This document shows positions 11,163 through 23,252 of a DNA stretch of 32,791 bases, one piece after another; the first letter of the stretch is position 1; every line of letters starts with the position of its first letter. The position numbers and the translations under genes were made by a program. The stretch spans positions 2,021 through 34,811 of the forward strand of contig BDDC01001044.1 in the NCBI GenBank assembly GCA_001662425.1, in the 5' to 3' direction. The notes under the pieces were generated by a model. That model saw only the letters and a program-made list of their open reading frames with translations. It searched no databases and had not been told where the DNA came from. This DNA comes from Chlamydomonas sphaeroides (lineage: Eukaryota > Chlorophyta > Chlorophyceae > Chlamydomonadales > Chlamydomonadaceae).

Positions 11163-11557
11163 GCTCTCTACGACAGCTGCGGCCCGAGTTGGCTCCGGCC
11201 TCCTGGGTGGCGGTGGTGGTGGGACACAGTCGTCATCAAGGCTGCCGGGGGCATGGCAGAAGGGGGTTGGGAGTAGTACTGCTAGCTAGCGGTCCTCGGC
11301 AAGTACGTACGGTCAGGGGCACCGAAGTGCACGGCAGGAGGCCTCCTGGTGCACGGTGTGCACCAGACGTAACATCCGGACGCCGGCCACGCCGGTGGGT
11401 ATGCGTGCTCCGCCGAGTAGATGAGCGCATGGTCACGCTGCTGAATGTGAAAGGTGCGTGTTGACGACGCAGGCGCGTCGCCCCAAGCTGCGCGCACATG
11501 CGGGAAGCCGTGTCTTGCTTGCAGAGACCGATGCGCTCGGCTTGATGGGCGTTTCGT

Positions 11558-11593
11558 GCGCGTACTACCGCGCGCACTACCGCGCGTACTACC
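11558..11593 (+). repeat. 12-bp tandem repeat, three units
   Basis: The units GCGCGTACTACC, GCGCGCACTACC and GCGCGTACTACC lie head to tail and are followed by a decayed fourth. One frame would read Tyr-Tyr-Arg-Ala/His repeats, but no gene context supports translation. Confidence 0.6.
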
Positions 11594-12017
11594 GTGAGCT
11601 GTACGGCATACGGAGGAAGCCCTTCCACGCCACAACTACCAAATCACCTGTGCTACCTGCCGTGGATGGCGCTGTCTCGCACGGCGGTGTACGGTAGCAC
11701 CAGGGGGCCTCCCCTGGGTAGCACAGCATGCACGTACGCGCCGCGCGCTCTCGCTGTGCTAGGCGGCAAACCGGCCCCCCTCAAACGACCCGCGGGCACC
11801 GCCCACCGACCACTGCCCACCACGCCAGCCAGACAGGTTGCCGGCAAGCAAGCAAGGCCCCCATCCAGCGCATGCCGCCTCACTTGTCCCACGGCTTCCT
11901 CGTGAACAACAGAAGGAAGAGCAGCGTCCCCAGCGTCGACAGGCAGCCGGATAGCGGACCGCCACCCGCTTTGCCGCCAACCCCTTCAATCGCAGGCGCG
12001 CTCGGCGGCTGCAGTCG

Positions 12018-15000
12018 CTATTTTTGCTGAGGATGAGGATGCTGCAGCCCATCAGGCCGCCGCTCGGCTCCGCTACCGAAGCCCTTGGGCGCGACCACCG
12101 GCCTGCTACTTTTGCGCTGCTTGCTGCGGAGGGCACGGTTCTCCAGCGCCCGCAGCGCGGCCTCATCCGATCGCCTCGAGGCGCGCGTGGATGCCTGGCG
12201 AGCGGATAGCAGCGCCCCGAGAGACTCGTCAGCGGGGACCACTGGCGGTGCGGCGGGTACAGGCGGCTTGGCGCCGCCGTCGGGCCCTGCCTGGCCGCCC
12301 ATGCCGCTGCCACCCAGCAGTGGCGACGAGGACCGGATGTCGCCAGGGTCCTCGCCCCGGCCAGCGACGCTCGGGCCTTGCGCCGCCAGCCTGGATGCGA
12401 CAGCACCGGGCGAGGCGTTGGGCACTGCGCCGCCGCCGGGCCCGCTGCTCGGGCCTGGAGGCGACACGGCGGCGCCCACATGCATGGGCCCATTCGCGCT
12501 GCTGCCGGCGCCAGCGCAAGCCAACCCTTCGGCGCGGCCATGAGCGCCAGCAGCGGCGACAATGTTACCACCAGTTGGGCTGTCCACAGCGCCGGACACA
12601 GATGCATTCACGGGCTCGGGCCGTTTCTTGGCCTCCTGGAGCAGGGTGCCCAGTGTCATTCCCTTCATCGCAGCCAGCGCCTGAAAGGTCTTCACCCCCC
12701 GCGCCACTCGCTGAAGGGGACCCGGCAGCACGCTGCCCCAGAACGTCGGTGGCGCGCCTTGCTCCTCCGCGTCCACCACAGCAGCAGCTTGCTCACTCGC
12801 CAGCATGATGAAACACGCCGCGGGCTGCACCAAGAGCGACAGCAGCGCGCCCCAGCGGCTCCAGCGGACGTACGTGGGCGACAGCCCTTTGAGCAGTGTG
12901 GCGCCGCTCCCCTCATCCAGCACGTCCAGCCTCCGTGCCAGCGCCAGCCATGGCGCCAGCTCCCGCACATAGGCCTCCGCCGCCGCCTCGGCAGCCGGGT
13001 CAGCGCCTAACCCGTAGCGCGCGGAGTTGGCTGACCGGGCCGCCGTGGGTAGCACCAGCGGCAGCCGGGGCAGCACGGCCTCGGCGCGGGCCGCCGCCTC
13101 CTCCGAGGCCAGCCGCGACGGCGGGTCGTACAGCGCCGCCAGCAGCGCCTCCTCGGTCAGCTCGTATGGCAGCGGCAGCAGCGCTAGCTCGTCCTCCACC
13201 CGCACGCCAGGAGGGGGCACCGAATCGCGAACCTCGGGGCTGTTCAGCAGCCGCTGCAGCGGGGGTTCCAGCAGGCGATATGTTGCAGCTGGGATGGGTT
13301 TCAGCAGCACGGCGGGCTCAATGACATCCAGCACCGCCGCAAGGTGCTGCCGTGGGCTGGTGTGCTTGTCCATGCTGGCTGCTTGCGTGGCCAAGAGCTG
13401 CACGATTCGGTCATGGGCGGCTGCCACCTCATCAGCAGATGCAGGTGCCGTGATGTCGCGGCTGCAGCCGTCTAGCAGCGCTCGAAGCAAACCCAAGCGA
13501 CGGGCGCTGAGGAGCAGCGCCTCGTGCCTCGCCGCCGCGTCCGAAGCAAGCGGCAGGCCCTGGGCAGGCAGCATAGGCGTGATGTCCGTCTGGATGAGCT
13601 CAAGCCGTGATCTAGACTCGAGGAAGCGCTCCGCACCGATGAGGCGCCTGTCTTCTACAGGCATGCGGGCCAGTTCAGCTACCGCCGCATCCATGGCGCT
13701 CTGCTCCGCCCGCTTCTGCGTTGCGGCAAGGACAGCGCCGTGCTCCTGCACCACTGGCAGCAGCAGGGCGGCCAGCGCCATCTGGCCCCCGCTCCGCAGC
13801 AGCAGGAAGGGCCCATGCATCTGCGTGAACGCCAACTGCGCCGCAATCAGGGCTGAGCGTCGAGCTGCCGAAACGTCCTGGTAGGCAGCATCGCCTTCGG
13901 AGGCGGCTAGCGGTGCTAACATATTGTTGTAGATGACTTGCAGTTCAGCCGTGCGCCGGGCACCTGCAGATAGCAAACATCCGGTTGGGGCGCGGGAGCT
14001 GGCGGCAACTGTGCGTGTGTGGGGGAGCGAGTGGCTACACGTGCCACCAGAGCGCAGGCGGTTCGACCCAGAAGACCCACCTAGGGCCAGCAGCGCCTCG
14101 AGCAGGTCACACGCCGCTCCCACGTCCTCCGATTGCAGCTTCTTGACGCCACCTAGCACAACAGCCGAGGCTGTCGCTCGTACGTCAGCTAACGCACCGA
14201 CCGTCAGCAGAGCTGGCAGACTCCTGCCCAGCAGTGACACGTACTGCAGCGCCTCAGCTGCGCGACGAAGCGTGAGGCCGCCGCCGGCCGCCTGCTCGCA
14301 GCTGAGAGCCAGCGCCGCCAGCAATTTCCGGGCCAGGGCCGTCATGGGCCCGCCGTAATCTGGCTCCTGGGCTGCACACGGCGGCAGCGAGTCCTTGCCG
14401 AGCACCTTGCGCGCCATGCCCGCTGCCTCCTGCGCCGAAGCGGCCACGGGCCCAACACCCGGAGGGTCGTCGCTGCTGCGGGCGCTCCAGGGCACCGGCT
14501 GTCGTACGCCGCACGCCGCCAGCTCCTCCAGCAGAGCCACGAGCTTCGCGGGGCCGCAGGAGTGCAGCGCCGCCTGGCATTCGGGCGATGTCGCCAGCTC
14601 CGCCAGCGCCCGCTGCGACAGCACCGGGCTGGCCCCGCAGCGCCGAAGGTGGCTAGCCACTGCCACCTCCGACAGCAGCGCAGCAGCTGGGGTGAGCGGC
14701 GGCGGCTCCAACTCCTCCAGCCGCGCCGCGATGCGCCCGGCGGTGACATCAGGTATAGGGGTCACACCACCGGGCAGGCGGCGCTTGATTGCGGCCGTTA
14801 AACCCTCCGCAGGCAGCTGCTCCATGACGCCGTCGACCGACAGCAGCCACAGTAGATACGGCGACACGTCGGCTGGCAGGGCCTGCTGCGGCTCGCCGGC
14901 AGCGACAAGGGATGCGGTGAGCCGGCCCAAGGAGGCGGGGGGCAGCAGGCAGCAGCTGCTGGCTGACGCTGCGCTGCCGGTGGCGGCACCGTGGGTCGCC

Positions 15001-18000
15001 AATGCTGGGGCGCGTCCCACTACGTGTCGCTGTGCCAATATGCTGATTGCCGCTCCCAGGGCAGCGGCCGCCTCGGCCGCGGCCTCCGCGCAGGCGTGGC
15101 CGCCCGAGGGCGCCTCCATGGCCACTGCGCCGAGTGCGGCCTCCAGCCCAGTTGCCAGCACCGCACGGGCCGCACGCTCCGGGGCCGCCATCGCCCACAG
15201 CGCGGCAGCCGCGCCCGGCAGCAGCTGCCCCAGCAGAGGGGCCACGGCTGAGGCGCCCTGCTGCGTACTGGGCGCCACCGACAGCAGCGCGCACAGCACC
15301 TGGGCGGGGTGGGGGCGGTGCGCACAGCACGTGTGAGGAGCGAGACAAAAGCGAACGCTGCCAAGGTCCACCCTTACATACCTCGATTGCTTCCTCCGCT
15401 GGCAGCAGCGCCAGAAGCCCTTGGGGCCCGCCCGCCTGGCCGCTGTCCTGACCGCCGTCGGCCGCCAGTCGAGCCACCACAGCCGCCAGGTCATGCTGCG
15501 GCAGCTGCCAGGTGGCTGGGCCACAAACACGCAACACCGCAAGCAGGAAGGCAGCGGTCTCGGTCCTGGAACGTTGCGACAAGGCGGGAAGGGCAGCCGT
15601 GGCCAGCCGGCAAACTGGCACGGACAGGTCAGCGAGGGCCTCTGGGGGCATGCCGGCGGCCTGTGGAAGAAAGTCCACCGCCGCCAGCGCTGCCAGGTGC
15701 GCACGCTCGCTGGGCGGCAGCGGCGTGCGGCCAGCGGCCGTCTATGCGCGGCCTCGGACCAGCCACGGCTCCAGCTCCCGCAGCAGGGCCGCAGCAAAGG
15801 GCGGTGACAGCGGCGGCAGCACGCTCCCTGCGGAGGCAGCCGCCGCCCTCAGCCGCAGCAGCTGCGCCAGCTGCCGGGGCTGCAGGGCTGCCAGCGCCGA
15901 GCCGTCTCCGCCATAGGCCTCCTCCCACAGCCGCTGTGGGGCCAGCGCCAGCAGCCCATGCTTGTGCGCCAGCCACAGCAGCTGCAGGCAGGGCAGCTGG
16001 CTGGGAAGCCAAGGTGTCGGCGGCAGCAGCCACCCGCTGGTCTCAGGGCCGGCGGCCCCGAGCAGCGCACGCAGCCTCGGCGCGGTGGACTGCACGGGCA
16101 GGGCCGCGCCGTGCGCATCGAGCGCATACATCAGCGCGACCAGCTCCGGCAGCGGCAGGCAGGCCACCTCCTGCTGCTCGCCCGCCTCCACCAGCCGCCG
16201 CTGGGTCTCCTGCCGCAGGGCCCGCCAGCCTGCCGGCCGGTCCAGCCCAGCCTGGGTGCAGTATGTGGCCGTGAGGGCCAGCTGGGGCAGCGTGGCGACA
16301 CGCAGCGTGGCGGGGTGAAGCAGCGCAGCGCCAAAGGCGCCGGCGGCGCTGCCACAGGGCCGCCACGGCTGATTAGGCAGCAGGCCCCAGCACAGCAGCT
16401 GCTCCAGCGCCGGCCATAGCTCCGTGGCTGACTGCAACGTGGCCGCCGAGGGGTTTGCGGAAGGATTGTCGAAGGCCCCTTGCAAGAATCCGATGAAGCT
16501 GCTAGCGGTAGCATCAAGAGCTGCTGGCGGCACGTCGACACCTGTGCTCATAGCCGACACGAGCAGCAGCCGCCACTCCTCGGGCGCAAGCGGCCCCTGA
16601 TGGGGCGACTGCGGAGCCGGAGCGTCCGCCCATGCGGCAAGGCTCCGCCCGACATACTGCCGGACGTGACGGTTGCTGGCAACGAAGTCTTCACCACCGC
16701 GGCGGCTGTGCTCCAGCCCTGACGCCAGCAGGCGCATCAAGTCGAGCAGAAGCTGCGGCGGAGGCAGCAGCGCAGGGGCCTGCTCGCTTTGTCGCAGCAG
16801 GGCCTCGCCCGCCGCATCAAGCCAAGCAGGCGCAATCGCCGGCCCCTGCTGCCCTGCCACCTGCATCACAGCCGGCCCAAACGCCGGCCTCAGCTCGCAG
16901 GCCGCCAGCGCTGCTACCACGAGCAGCAGCTGACGGGGGCCGTAGCGCTTCAGTACGGCCCCTGACGGGCTGAGTGCCGCGAAGGCCCTGTACGCCCGCT
17001 GCCACGCCGCCTGCGCAGCTGGCGATGATGGCGGCCCGGTGGCGGCCGCCAGGGCCTGCACACCGCCCAGCAGCAGGCCGAGGCTCGACACCTCGCCCTC
17101 GTCGGCTAGGCCGCGGTCCAGGGCCGCGCCAGCAGCACAGAGCAGGGCGTCCAGCATTGCCGCCGACGGTACCGCTCCAAGCAGCGCCACGCCCTCGGCT
17201 GCGGCCGCCAGCCCCTCGAGCCCCATGGCCGGCAGCAGCGCTTGCAGCGCCCCGCAGCAGCGCTCCAGCCACTCCGCGTCGGGTGCCAGCCCCAGCAATG
17301 CCAGCTGCCGAACCATGAGCGGCAGCTGGTCGGGGGCGGCGGCCAGCTGCTGCAGTGTTGGGCCGCTGAGCAGCGCCGAGGCGAGGGCTGCCAGCAGCCG
17401 AGAAACCGGCGTGCTGCTGTTCCTGTCCGCGGTACCGGACTTCGCGCCCGTATCTAGTCTCACCACGGCCGCCAGTAGGGCCGCCAGCACAGCCGGCATG
17501 GTGCCGTCCTCCCCGCTCAGGCGCTGCTGTGCGTCCCTCAGGCATATGCGCACCAGCTCGCTCCTCTCGGCTGACTCCCCAACCGCGGCTGCCGCTAAGA
17601 GCAGGCGCGGATACGTGAGCGGGTCTAAGGCGGTGGCGGCACCGAGACTGGTCTGGGCGGCCGTGAGCAGGCGCCGGAGGTAGTACTCGGCCTCTTCCGG
17701 CGGCCAGGCCAGGACTGTCTGAAGCGCGTGGGCGGCGGCGGCTGCATCGTCGGCTGCGAGTGTCCGCTTGCTCTTCTCGCAAATCCGCCGCACAGAGTCC
17801 AATGGTCGCGCGTTTGGGGCCACGGCGCCCTGGAAGCCAACGTATGGGGCGTCAGCAGGCAGCAGGCAGCGGGCATAAGGACTGCAAGTATAGCAAGTGC
17901 AGATGGAAGCCAACGCCAGATGTTCACACAAGTTGATAAGGCGCAGGCAAAGCAACCGGCAGCATCGCGATCGCTCAACGCCGGTCGCTCACCAGGAGCT

Positions 18001-21000
18001 GTTTGCCAGAGCTTTTGACCGCCTGCTGCTGCCCCGTGCCGCCCTTGTTGTCCTCCACCGCGCGAGCCGCCTCGGCGAACGCCAACAGCAGCGCAACCTG
18101 CTCCGACGGCCCGCTGACCGGTAGGGACAGAGAGCGCTCCAGCAGCGCGGCAACGGCCTGCGGGCGGGATGAGGAGATTGCCGGATAGGTAGAGAAGATT
18201 GCCGGAAGGCGCTTAGGTCCCCGGCCCCGGCCCCGGCCCCAGCCCAGGCCCCGCCCTCGGCCGCGGCCCCTAAGGGGCGGCGCGGACGAGCCGGCAGCAG
18301 CTGCGCGGCCCAATGCTCCAGGGTCCGAGCGCCGAAGCAGGACATGGCCGGGGCCGGGCGCTTAACGTCTTGGATCGCTGAGCGGTCGTCGGGGCTTCCG
18401 TGGCTCCCACCTTCCGTGACTCGGTCCTCGCCGCCCAGCCGGGGGACGGAGGGCCCACCGCCAGCGCCCGCAGCAGCCTCAGGGCCGTGCTGGGCTGCAG
18501 CCCCTGGTAGCCCTGCTGCTGCCAGTCCTCCAGGGCAANNNNNNNNNNNNNNNNNNNNNNNNNNNNNNNNNNNNNNNNNNNNNNNNNNNNNNNNNNNNNN
18601 NNNNNNNNNNNNNNNNNNNNNNNNNNNNNNNNNNNNNNNNNNNNNNNNNNNNNNNNNNNNNNNNNNNNNNNNNNNNNNNNNNNNNNNNNNNNNNNNNNNN
18701 NNNNNNNNNNNNNNNNNNNNNNNNNNNNNNNNNNNNNNNNNNNNNNNNNNNNNNNNNNNNNNNNNNNNNNNNNNNNNNNNNNNNNNNNNNNNNNNNNNNN
18801 NNNNNNNNNNNNNNNNNNNNNNNNNNNNNNNNNNNNNNNNNNNNNNNNNNNNNNNNNNNNNNNNNNNNNNNNNNNNNNNNNNNNNNNNNNNNNNNNNNNN
18901 NNNNNNNNNNNNNNNNNNNNNNNNNNNNNNNNNNNNNNNNNNNNNNNNNNNNNNNNNNNNNNNNNNNNNNNNNNNNNNNNNNNNNNNNNNNNNNNNNNNN
19001 NNNNNNNNNNNNNNNNNNNNNNNNNNNNNNCCCAGCTCCGCCAGGGGCATGATGAGGTCCTCCCGCAACTGCCGCCGCATCAGGGCGGCATTGGCGTCGA
19101 CCACGGCACCGCCAAGCGGAGATACATCGCTAGCGCTGCTGTCGTCATCAGCCAGGACCTGAGGGGTTGGGCCGGCATGGAGCTTGCCTTGTTTGCAGCA
19201 GCATGTGGTGTTTTCCAATTCCAGGGCTATGCAAGATGCGAGGCCTACAAGGCACCGATGAACCCCCGTGCGAGGCAGAACACGCAAGGCCACACGACAC
19301 AGCGGCTCGGTCTTTCCCAGTCTCCCCCACCCGCCCCACCAGCAGGCGCACGGGCAGCCTCTGCCGCGCCTCGGCAGGCATCGCTCGGACCATGCGCTCC
19401 TCCAGCGCTGCCTGCAGCTCAGCCCCCAGCGGCACCGCCCACTTGGCGCAGACCCGGCCGTACAGCAGCAGGGACGGCCACGGAGCGGCCGAGGGCTGCG
19501 AAGGGGTCGGGCCGCCGCCGCCGCCCACCCCCAGGCTCTCTCCTAAGCAGGCCAGCACCTCTGTCGGCGTGTACTGGCAGCTCCCCGCCACCTCCTCCCT
19601 GCTGCCCGCCGCCGCTTCCAGCACCACAAGCAGCCGGGCGGTCTCGCCATGGGCCAAGAGGCCGAGATGCGGGCGGAGCGTCTCCAGGGCGAGGGCCAGA
19701 GTGGGGGCAGCCGGCACACGGCCCAGGTCCACGAGGGCGCCCAGGACCTGGGGTCGCCGGGGGCACGAAGGCGCAGGGCCAGGATTACTTGAAGTGCACA
19801 AGGGGCGGCCGCTGCCACCATCACCTGCCTGCTTGCTTGCTTGGGTAGCTGATGATGCAAAGCCTGGGCACGCAGCTAGCTAGGCAGCTGCAGCCGCTCA
19901 CCGCGATCAGCTAAGCCGCCGTCCAATTCTGGCTTGCTGTCTGCCGAAAGGCATCGCCCAGCAGCGCCGCCTCTGCTTGCCGCGCCGCCTCGTCTGCTGC
20001 CTCCTTGCACTGCGCACCCACACGATGCTGCCGCAGAAAACCTAGGGCCGTCAGCAGGGCGACGAGGAGGCGCGTGTCGAGCGGGATCGTCGCAGGGCCC
20101 AGCCCCTCCAGGGCGCTTTGCAGCGACCTCGCCCGCTGCGACGGGTCCACGGCCGCCCCTTCAGCAGGGCGCTCGCTCACGAGTCTCCACAACCGCTCTC
20201 GCTCCAGCGCAGTGGCCGGCTGCTGCGACCGGAATACGTATGCCGCCAGCCCCATGAGCCATGCAGCGTCCAAGCCAGCGGTCCCAGCCGCCTGAGGCCC
20301 CGCCGGCGGCAGCCGGCAGGCATGGACTAGGAGCCAGGTTAGGGCGGCGGCGTCGAAGCTGGGGACCTGAACGGCGGCGGTGTCAGACAGGCCAGGGCGC
20401 CTGCGGAGGGCAGGCCACGCAGGGTGCAGCAGGGTGGTGAGACCGCGCGCTGGGCTATTAGCTTTGACCACGGCATCGGCGCCTAGCAGGACCTTGATGC
20501 GTGGGCAGCACGCCTGAGGCAAGCGACCGCGCGCACTTACCGCTTCTCCTCAGCGGGCGCCGGAACCAGTCTTGGCAGGGCCTCCCGCCACAACTCATCC
20601 GCCCGGGCCCGCACCGCTGCCGCCAGCTGCCCGGGCAACGGCACGCCGTAGCCAGCCGCCACCTGCACAACCGCCGCCAGAGCATAAAGGTCCGCGCGCG
20701 CGATGCGCCGCACGGCTTCCTCGGTCCCCAGCGCGGTCCCGGTCACGAAGGCCGTCAGCTGCTGGAGCGCAGCCTCGCCCGTCGGCCAGGACTGCCCGCA
20801 AGCTGTCCCTGCTGCCGCCATCCATGCTTTTGACAGCAGGCGCCGGGTACGTGTCAGGACTGGGTACAGCTGCTCGGCCGTCAGGGGGCCGGCGCTGCTG
20901 GCTTCTGAAGCGGCGGCGGGCAGCGCGGCGGCCATGCCCGCAACCACGTCCAGACCGCTGCGGCCGTGGGGCCACCCCAGGACCGGAAGCACGAGGTCCA

Positions 21001-21588
21001 GGCTGCGGACACACGCCGACAGCTGCTGGTACGATAGCCCATCGAGGCGTTTGTGGAGCGAGGAGAGGGTGGTGTGAAGCAGGCCCTGCGCAGGATTGGC
21101 CACGAACAGGGCGACAGGAGGGTAGGCATGAGCCAGGGCCGTGGCACCCAGTGGCAACAGCAGCCAAGTGCGCAAGGCAGCGCGCCCCACAAGCGCACCT
21201 TCAGCTCTGCCAGGTTACTGCTGTCAAACGCGTGTGGTCCGGAGTTGCTCGCGGTCAAGTCTGACAGCGAGGCTGCTGCGCAAGGCGCGAGGCAGCGAGC
21301 CAGCGCCTGCAGCACGGCCACCTGCACCACAAGGCCCTCCTCGGCGGCGACCTCATCGGCCAGGCACAACACATCTTTGGAGCTGCTGGCATCCGCCAGC
21401 AGGCGAATGAGGCGCGACTGCTCGCTCTGCTGGGCGGCACAGCCTCGACCTGAAGGCACGGCCGTGACAAGTCGACCAGCCGGCTGCCGCACACGAGCCG
21501 GGACCACGGCGCGTGGCGTCAGGTTTGGGCATCGCTTCGGCAGGCCGCATGGCGGCCGCTGCAGGCCCAGCGACAGAGAGCGTTGCAT
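12018..21588 (-). CDS. Giant alpha-solenoid, OPR-like putative organelle RNA-binding protein
   Basis: Read right to left, proposed exons are 21199-21588, 20541-21085, 19938-20358 (GC donor), 19331-19747, 19158 into the gap, gap to 18459, 17993-18157, 15382-17829, 14081-15299, 12018-13963. All visible phases agree, giving roughly 2,600-2,700 residues. The first 50 residues are Arg/Pro/Ser-rich with almost no acidic residue, as in plastid or mitochondrial transit peptides. Nearly all the rest is Leu/Ala helical-repeat sequence. Units such as QLALLGLAPDAEWLERC and VALLGAVPSAAMLDALL resemble octotricopeptide (OPR) helix pairs with their LG-x-x-P turn, a family that binds organelle transcripts in green algae. 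I see no RAP domain. The C-terminus is a Pro/Gly/Ala-rich tail ending in a basic patch (ALRSKQRKSSRP, then KGFGSG). An in-frame TAG at 15742-15744 could be a true stop, an error, or part of a 57-nt intron (15710-15766). Family assignment is moderate; target RNA is unknown. Confidence 0.6.
18219..18240 (-). repeat. GGGGCC hexanucleotide repeat, predicted G-quadruplex in an intron
   Basis: Four C4 tracts on the plus strand, spaced by GG, give four G4 tracts with two-base loops on the sense strand of the solenoid gene. They lie inside the intron between exons ending at 18459 and starting at 18157. The pattern satisfies the usual quadruplex rule. Nearby, two copies of AGATTGCCGGA form a short direct repeat. 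Confidence 0.7.
18539..19030. other. Assembly gap (run of N, 492 bases)
   Basis: All bases are N. The gap interrupts the solenoid gene between the exon starting at 19158 and the exon ending at 18459. The number of N may or may not reflect the real distance, so the exon content and phase across it cannot be checked. Confidence 0.99.
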
Positions 21589-22062
21589 GGCGACTTCGTG
21601 ACCCTAGAACACAGCCACACCGTCTCACGGACAGACATCCATGCAGGATAAGGCGCTATCCGACTGCGAACTGCGATGAAATGCTCGGGCTGAAAACCTC
21701 TGCTGAGCTGTCGGTTGTGCGCTCGACCAACAGCTGGACGCATGTCAGGAGTACAGCATTCGTGTGTTTGCGTGCACGGGGACTGCGCAGAAAGGTCTTG
21801 ATTTGCCGTTTGGCCGTGAAGCTCACGGACCCCCCCACAACAACCAGTGCTCAGCTTGCATGGCGTTGGCCATTTGCACGCTCGCTGCAACGTCCCAAAG
21901 TAAGTGTATTCCGCTACAGAAGTTTGCTGAGCTCGGTTGAAGTCACGACCTCTGGTCGCGACCCTTCTCCCAGCACGCATCCACCCCCACCACGCGTCGT
22001 TCTCCCGGGTTGCGGAAGGCCGGTACCTGCCACTCAAAAGCATGGGAAAACGTGTTTGGTAT

Positions 22063-22245
22063 GCGGAAGCGTAGCGGTGTTGGGAGCTGAGTTAGCGGCG
22101 AGGGTACAGGGTAGGCCCTGCCTCCTGGCTGGCTGGGCGGCGGCTGTTAAGACAGCTGCTGCAATAGCTGGCGTACGCTTGTGCTAGCGCAAGGCCGGGG
22201 GGCAGGGCGCCCGCCGCTTCTTTGCAGTGAAGCGTGCCCCGGCTG
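22063..22245 (+). repeat. Dispersed repeat, copy 2
   Basis: This is related to bases 1245-1400 in the same orientation, beginning GCGGAAGCGTAGCGGTGTTG and keeping the landmark blocks up to AAGCGTGCCCCGGC. It carries extra short insertions compared with copy 1, for example around the AAGACAGCTGCTG stretch. It lies in non-coding sequence between two genes. Confidence 0.6.
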
Positions 22246-23036
22246 CCCGGCCTGTCAGGGTGAATGAGCCAGGGGTCGCGCCCCAGACGAGTGCCTTCAC
22301 GTGGAGCGCTGGTTGAGATGGTGGTTGACGCCTGTGTTCCAACGCCTGGAACGGAAGCAACCCCGATGGTCGGGGGGCGGCCGGCAGCCTCAGACAGAGG
22401 ACGGATTGTATTTGCACCCATATTCCCATTCCCAAGGACTGGGTGCGCGGTACGCCCTTTCCCCATTCCAGATGGGGCCACCTCGTCCAAATCGAACTCA
22501 CCGCCTCGTCAAATGACACGGGACATGCTGATCGATACGCTTTCCGCTCATCCAACCGCCACACGCACGCCCTTATCCAGCCCAAGAGCCGCAGGCGCTC
22601 TCGACGTCAAGCTGGATGAACTCGCTCGGTCCACAGCAGCTCTCCCCTGGTTCAAAGGTCCTTGCGCGATGCACTCGCCCCGCAGGCCCCCCAAGCCCCA
22701 GGGCCCGCAACCAGGCCGCCTCGGCAGCCGGCGCTCAGCCCTCTCCTCGTCATCCTTTCGTACACACTGAGCCCCAAGCGCCAGCTCGCGGCACCGCAAG
22801 TGCGCGAGCCGCAGGTGCGGGCGCAACCGCCGGTACAGCAGCAACTTCCTGGCGCTAGATGTCTTTGCTGTGCTGAGCATAGAAAGCGAAAGTACGCGAA
22901 GGCAGCACGGCATCCGGCGCTCACGCGGCTGAGGCGCACAGCCGCGCCAGCGGCAGCCACGCCCGCCACCATGCATCCAAGTTACCCAACTGCTTTCCAC
23001 CGGGCCCTAAGCCATGCCGCTCCCGCCTGACTTTGC

Positions 23037-23095
23037 TCGACTAGGCTAGACTAGGCTAGGCAAGGCCAGGTTAGGCGAGGCTGGGCAAGACGCGG
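23037..23095 (+). repeat. Degenerate tandem array of CTAGG/GGCTAGG-type units
   Basis: A run of imperfect 5- to 10-base units (CTAGGCTAGA, CTAGGCTAGG, CAAGGCCAGG, TTAGGCGAGG, CTGGGCAAGA) lies just downstream of the uL10 gene. It looks like slippage-generated satellite-like sequence. No function is suggested. Confidence 0.5.
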
Positions 23096-23252
23096 CGCGG
23101 CGAGAACGCTTCACGCGCGCACCGCTTGCAGCTGCCGGCCGAGTCCTGCCCCGCCGTGCGCATGCGACACGACAGCCCGACCAGCGCTCCATTCGGCTCC
23201 CGACGTGCACCCAACGACAGCTAATGCCTACGAGGCGGCGGCCCCCGGGCCT

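Larger units (their letters stand above)
10553..12017. other. Convergent intergenic region (3' ends of two genes)
   Basis: This stretch lies between the stop of the patatin gene (+) and the stop of the giant solenoid gene (-). It most likely consists of their two 3' untranslated regions. I see no conserved coding segment. It contains one plus-strand TGTAA and a three-unit 12-bp tandem repeat, listed separately. Confidence 0.5.
21589..23252. other. Intergenic region upstream of the solenoid gene
   Basis: This region should hold the promoter and leader of the minus-strand solenoid gene on its left side and the 3' UTR of the uL10 gene on its right. Several open frames cross it, but none shows a recognisable domain or an intron pattern. 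It contains dispersed repeat copy 2 and a degenerate GGCTAGG-type tandem array. I see no TTACA (reverse TGTAA) close to the uL10 stop. Confidence 0.45.

Noticed and set aside
11458..11697. Tyr/Arg-repeat peptide from the 12-bp tandem repeat
   Set aside because: It is a simple tandem repeat in a probable 3' UTR with no gene context.
14395..15336. Plus-strand open frames of about 300 codons opposite the solenoid gene
   Set aside because: They are Ser/Ala/Arg-rich shadows of the minus-strand coding frame, which has consistent splice phases.
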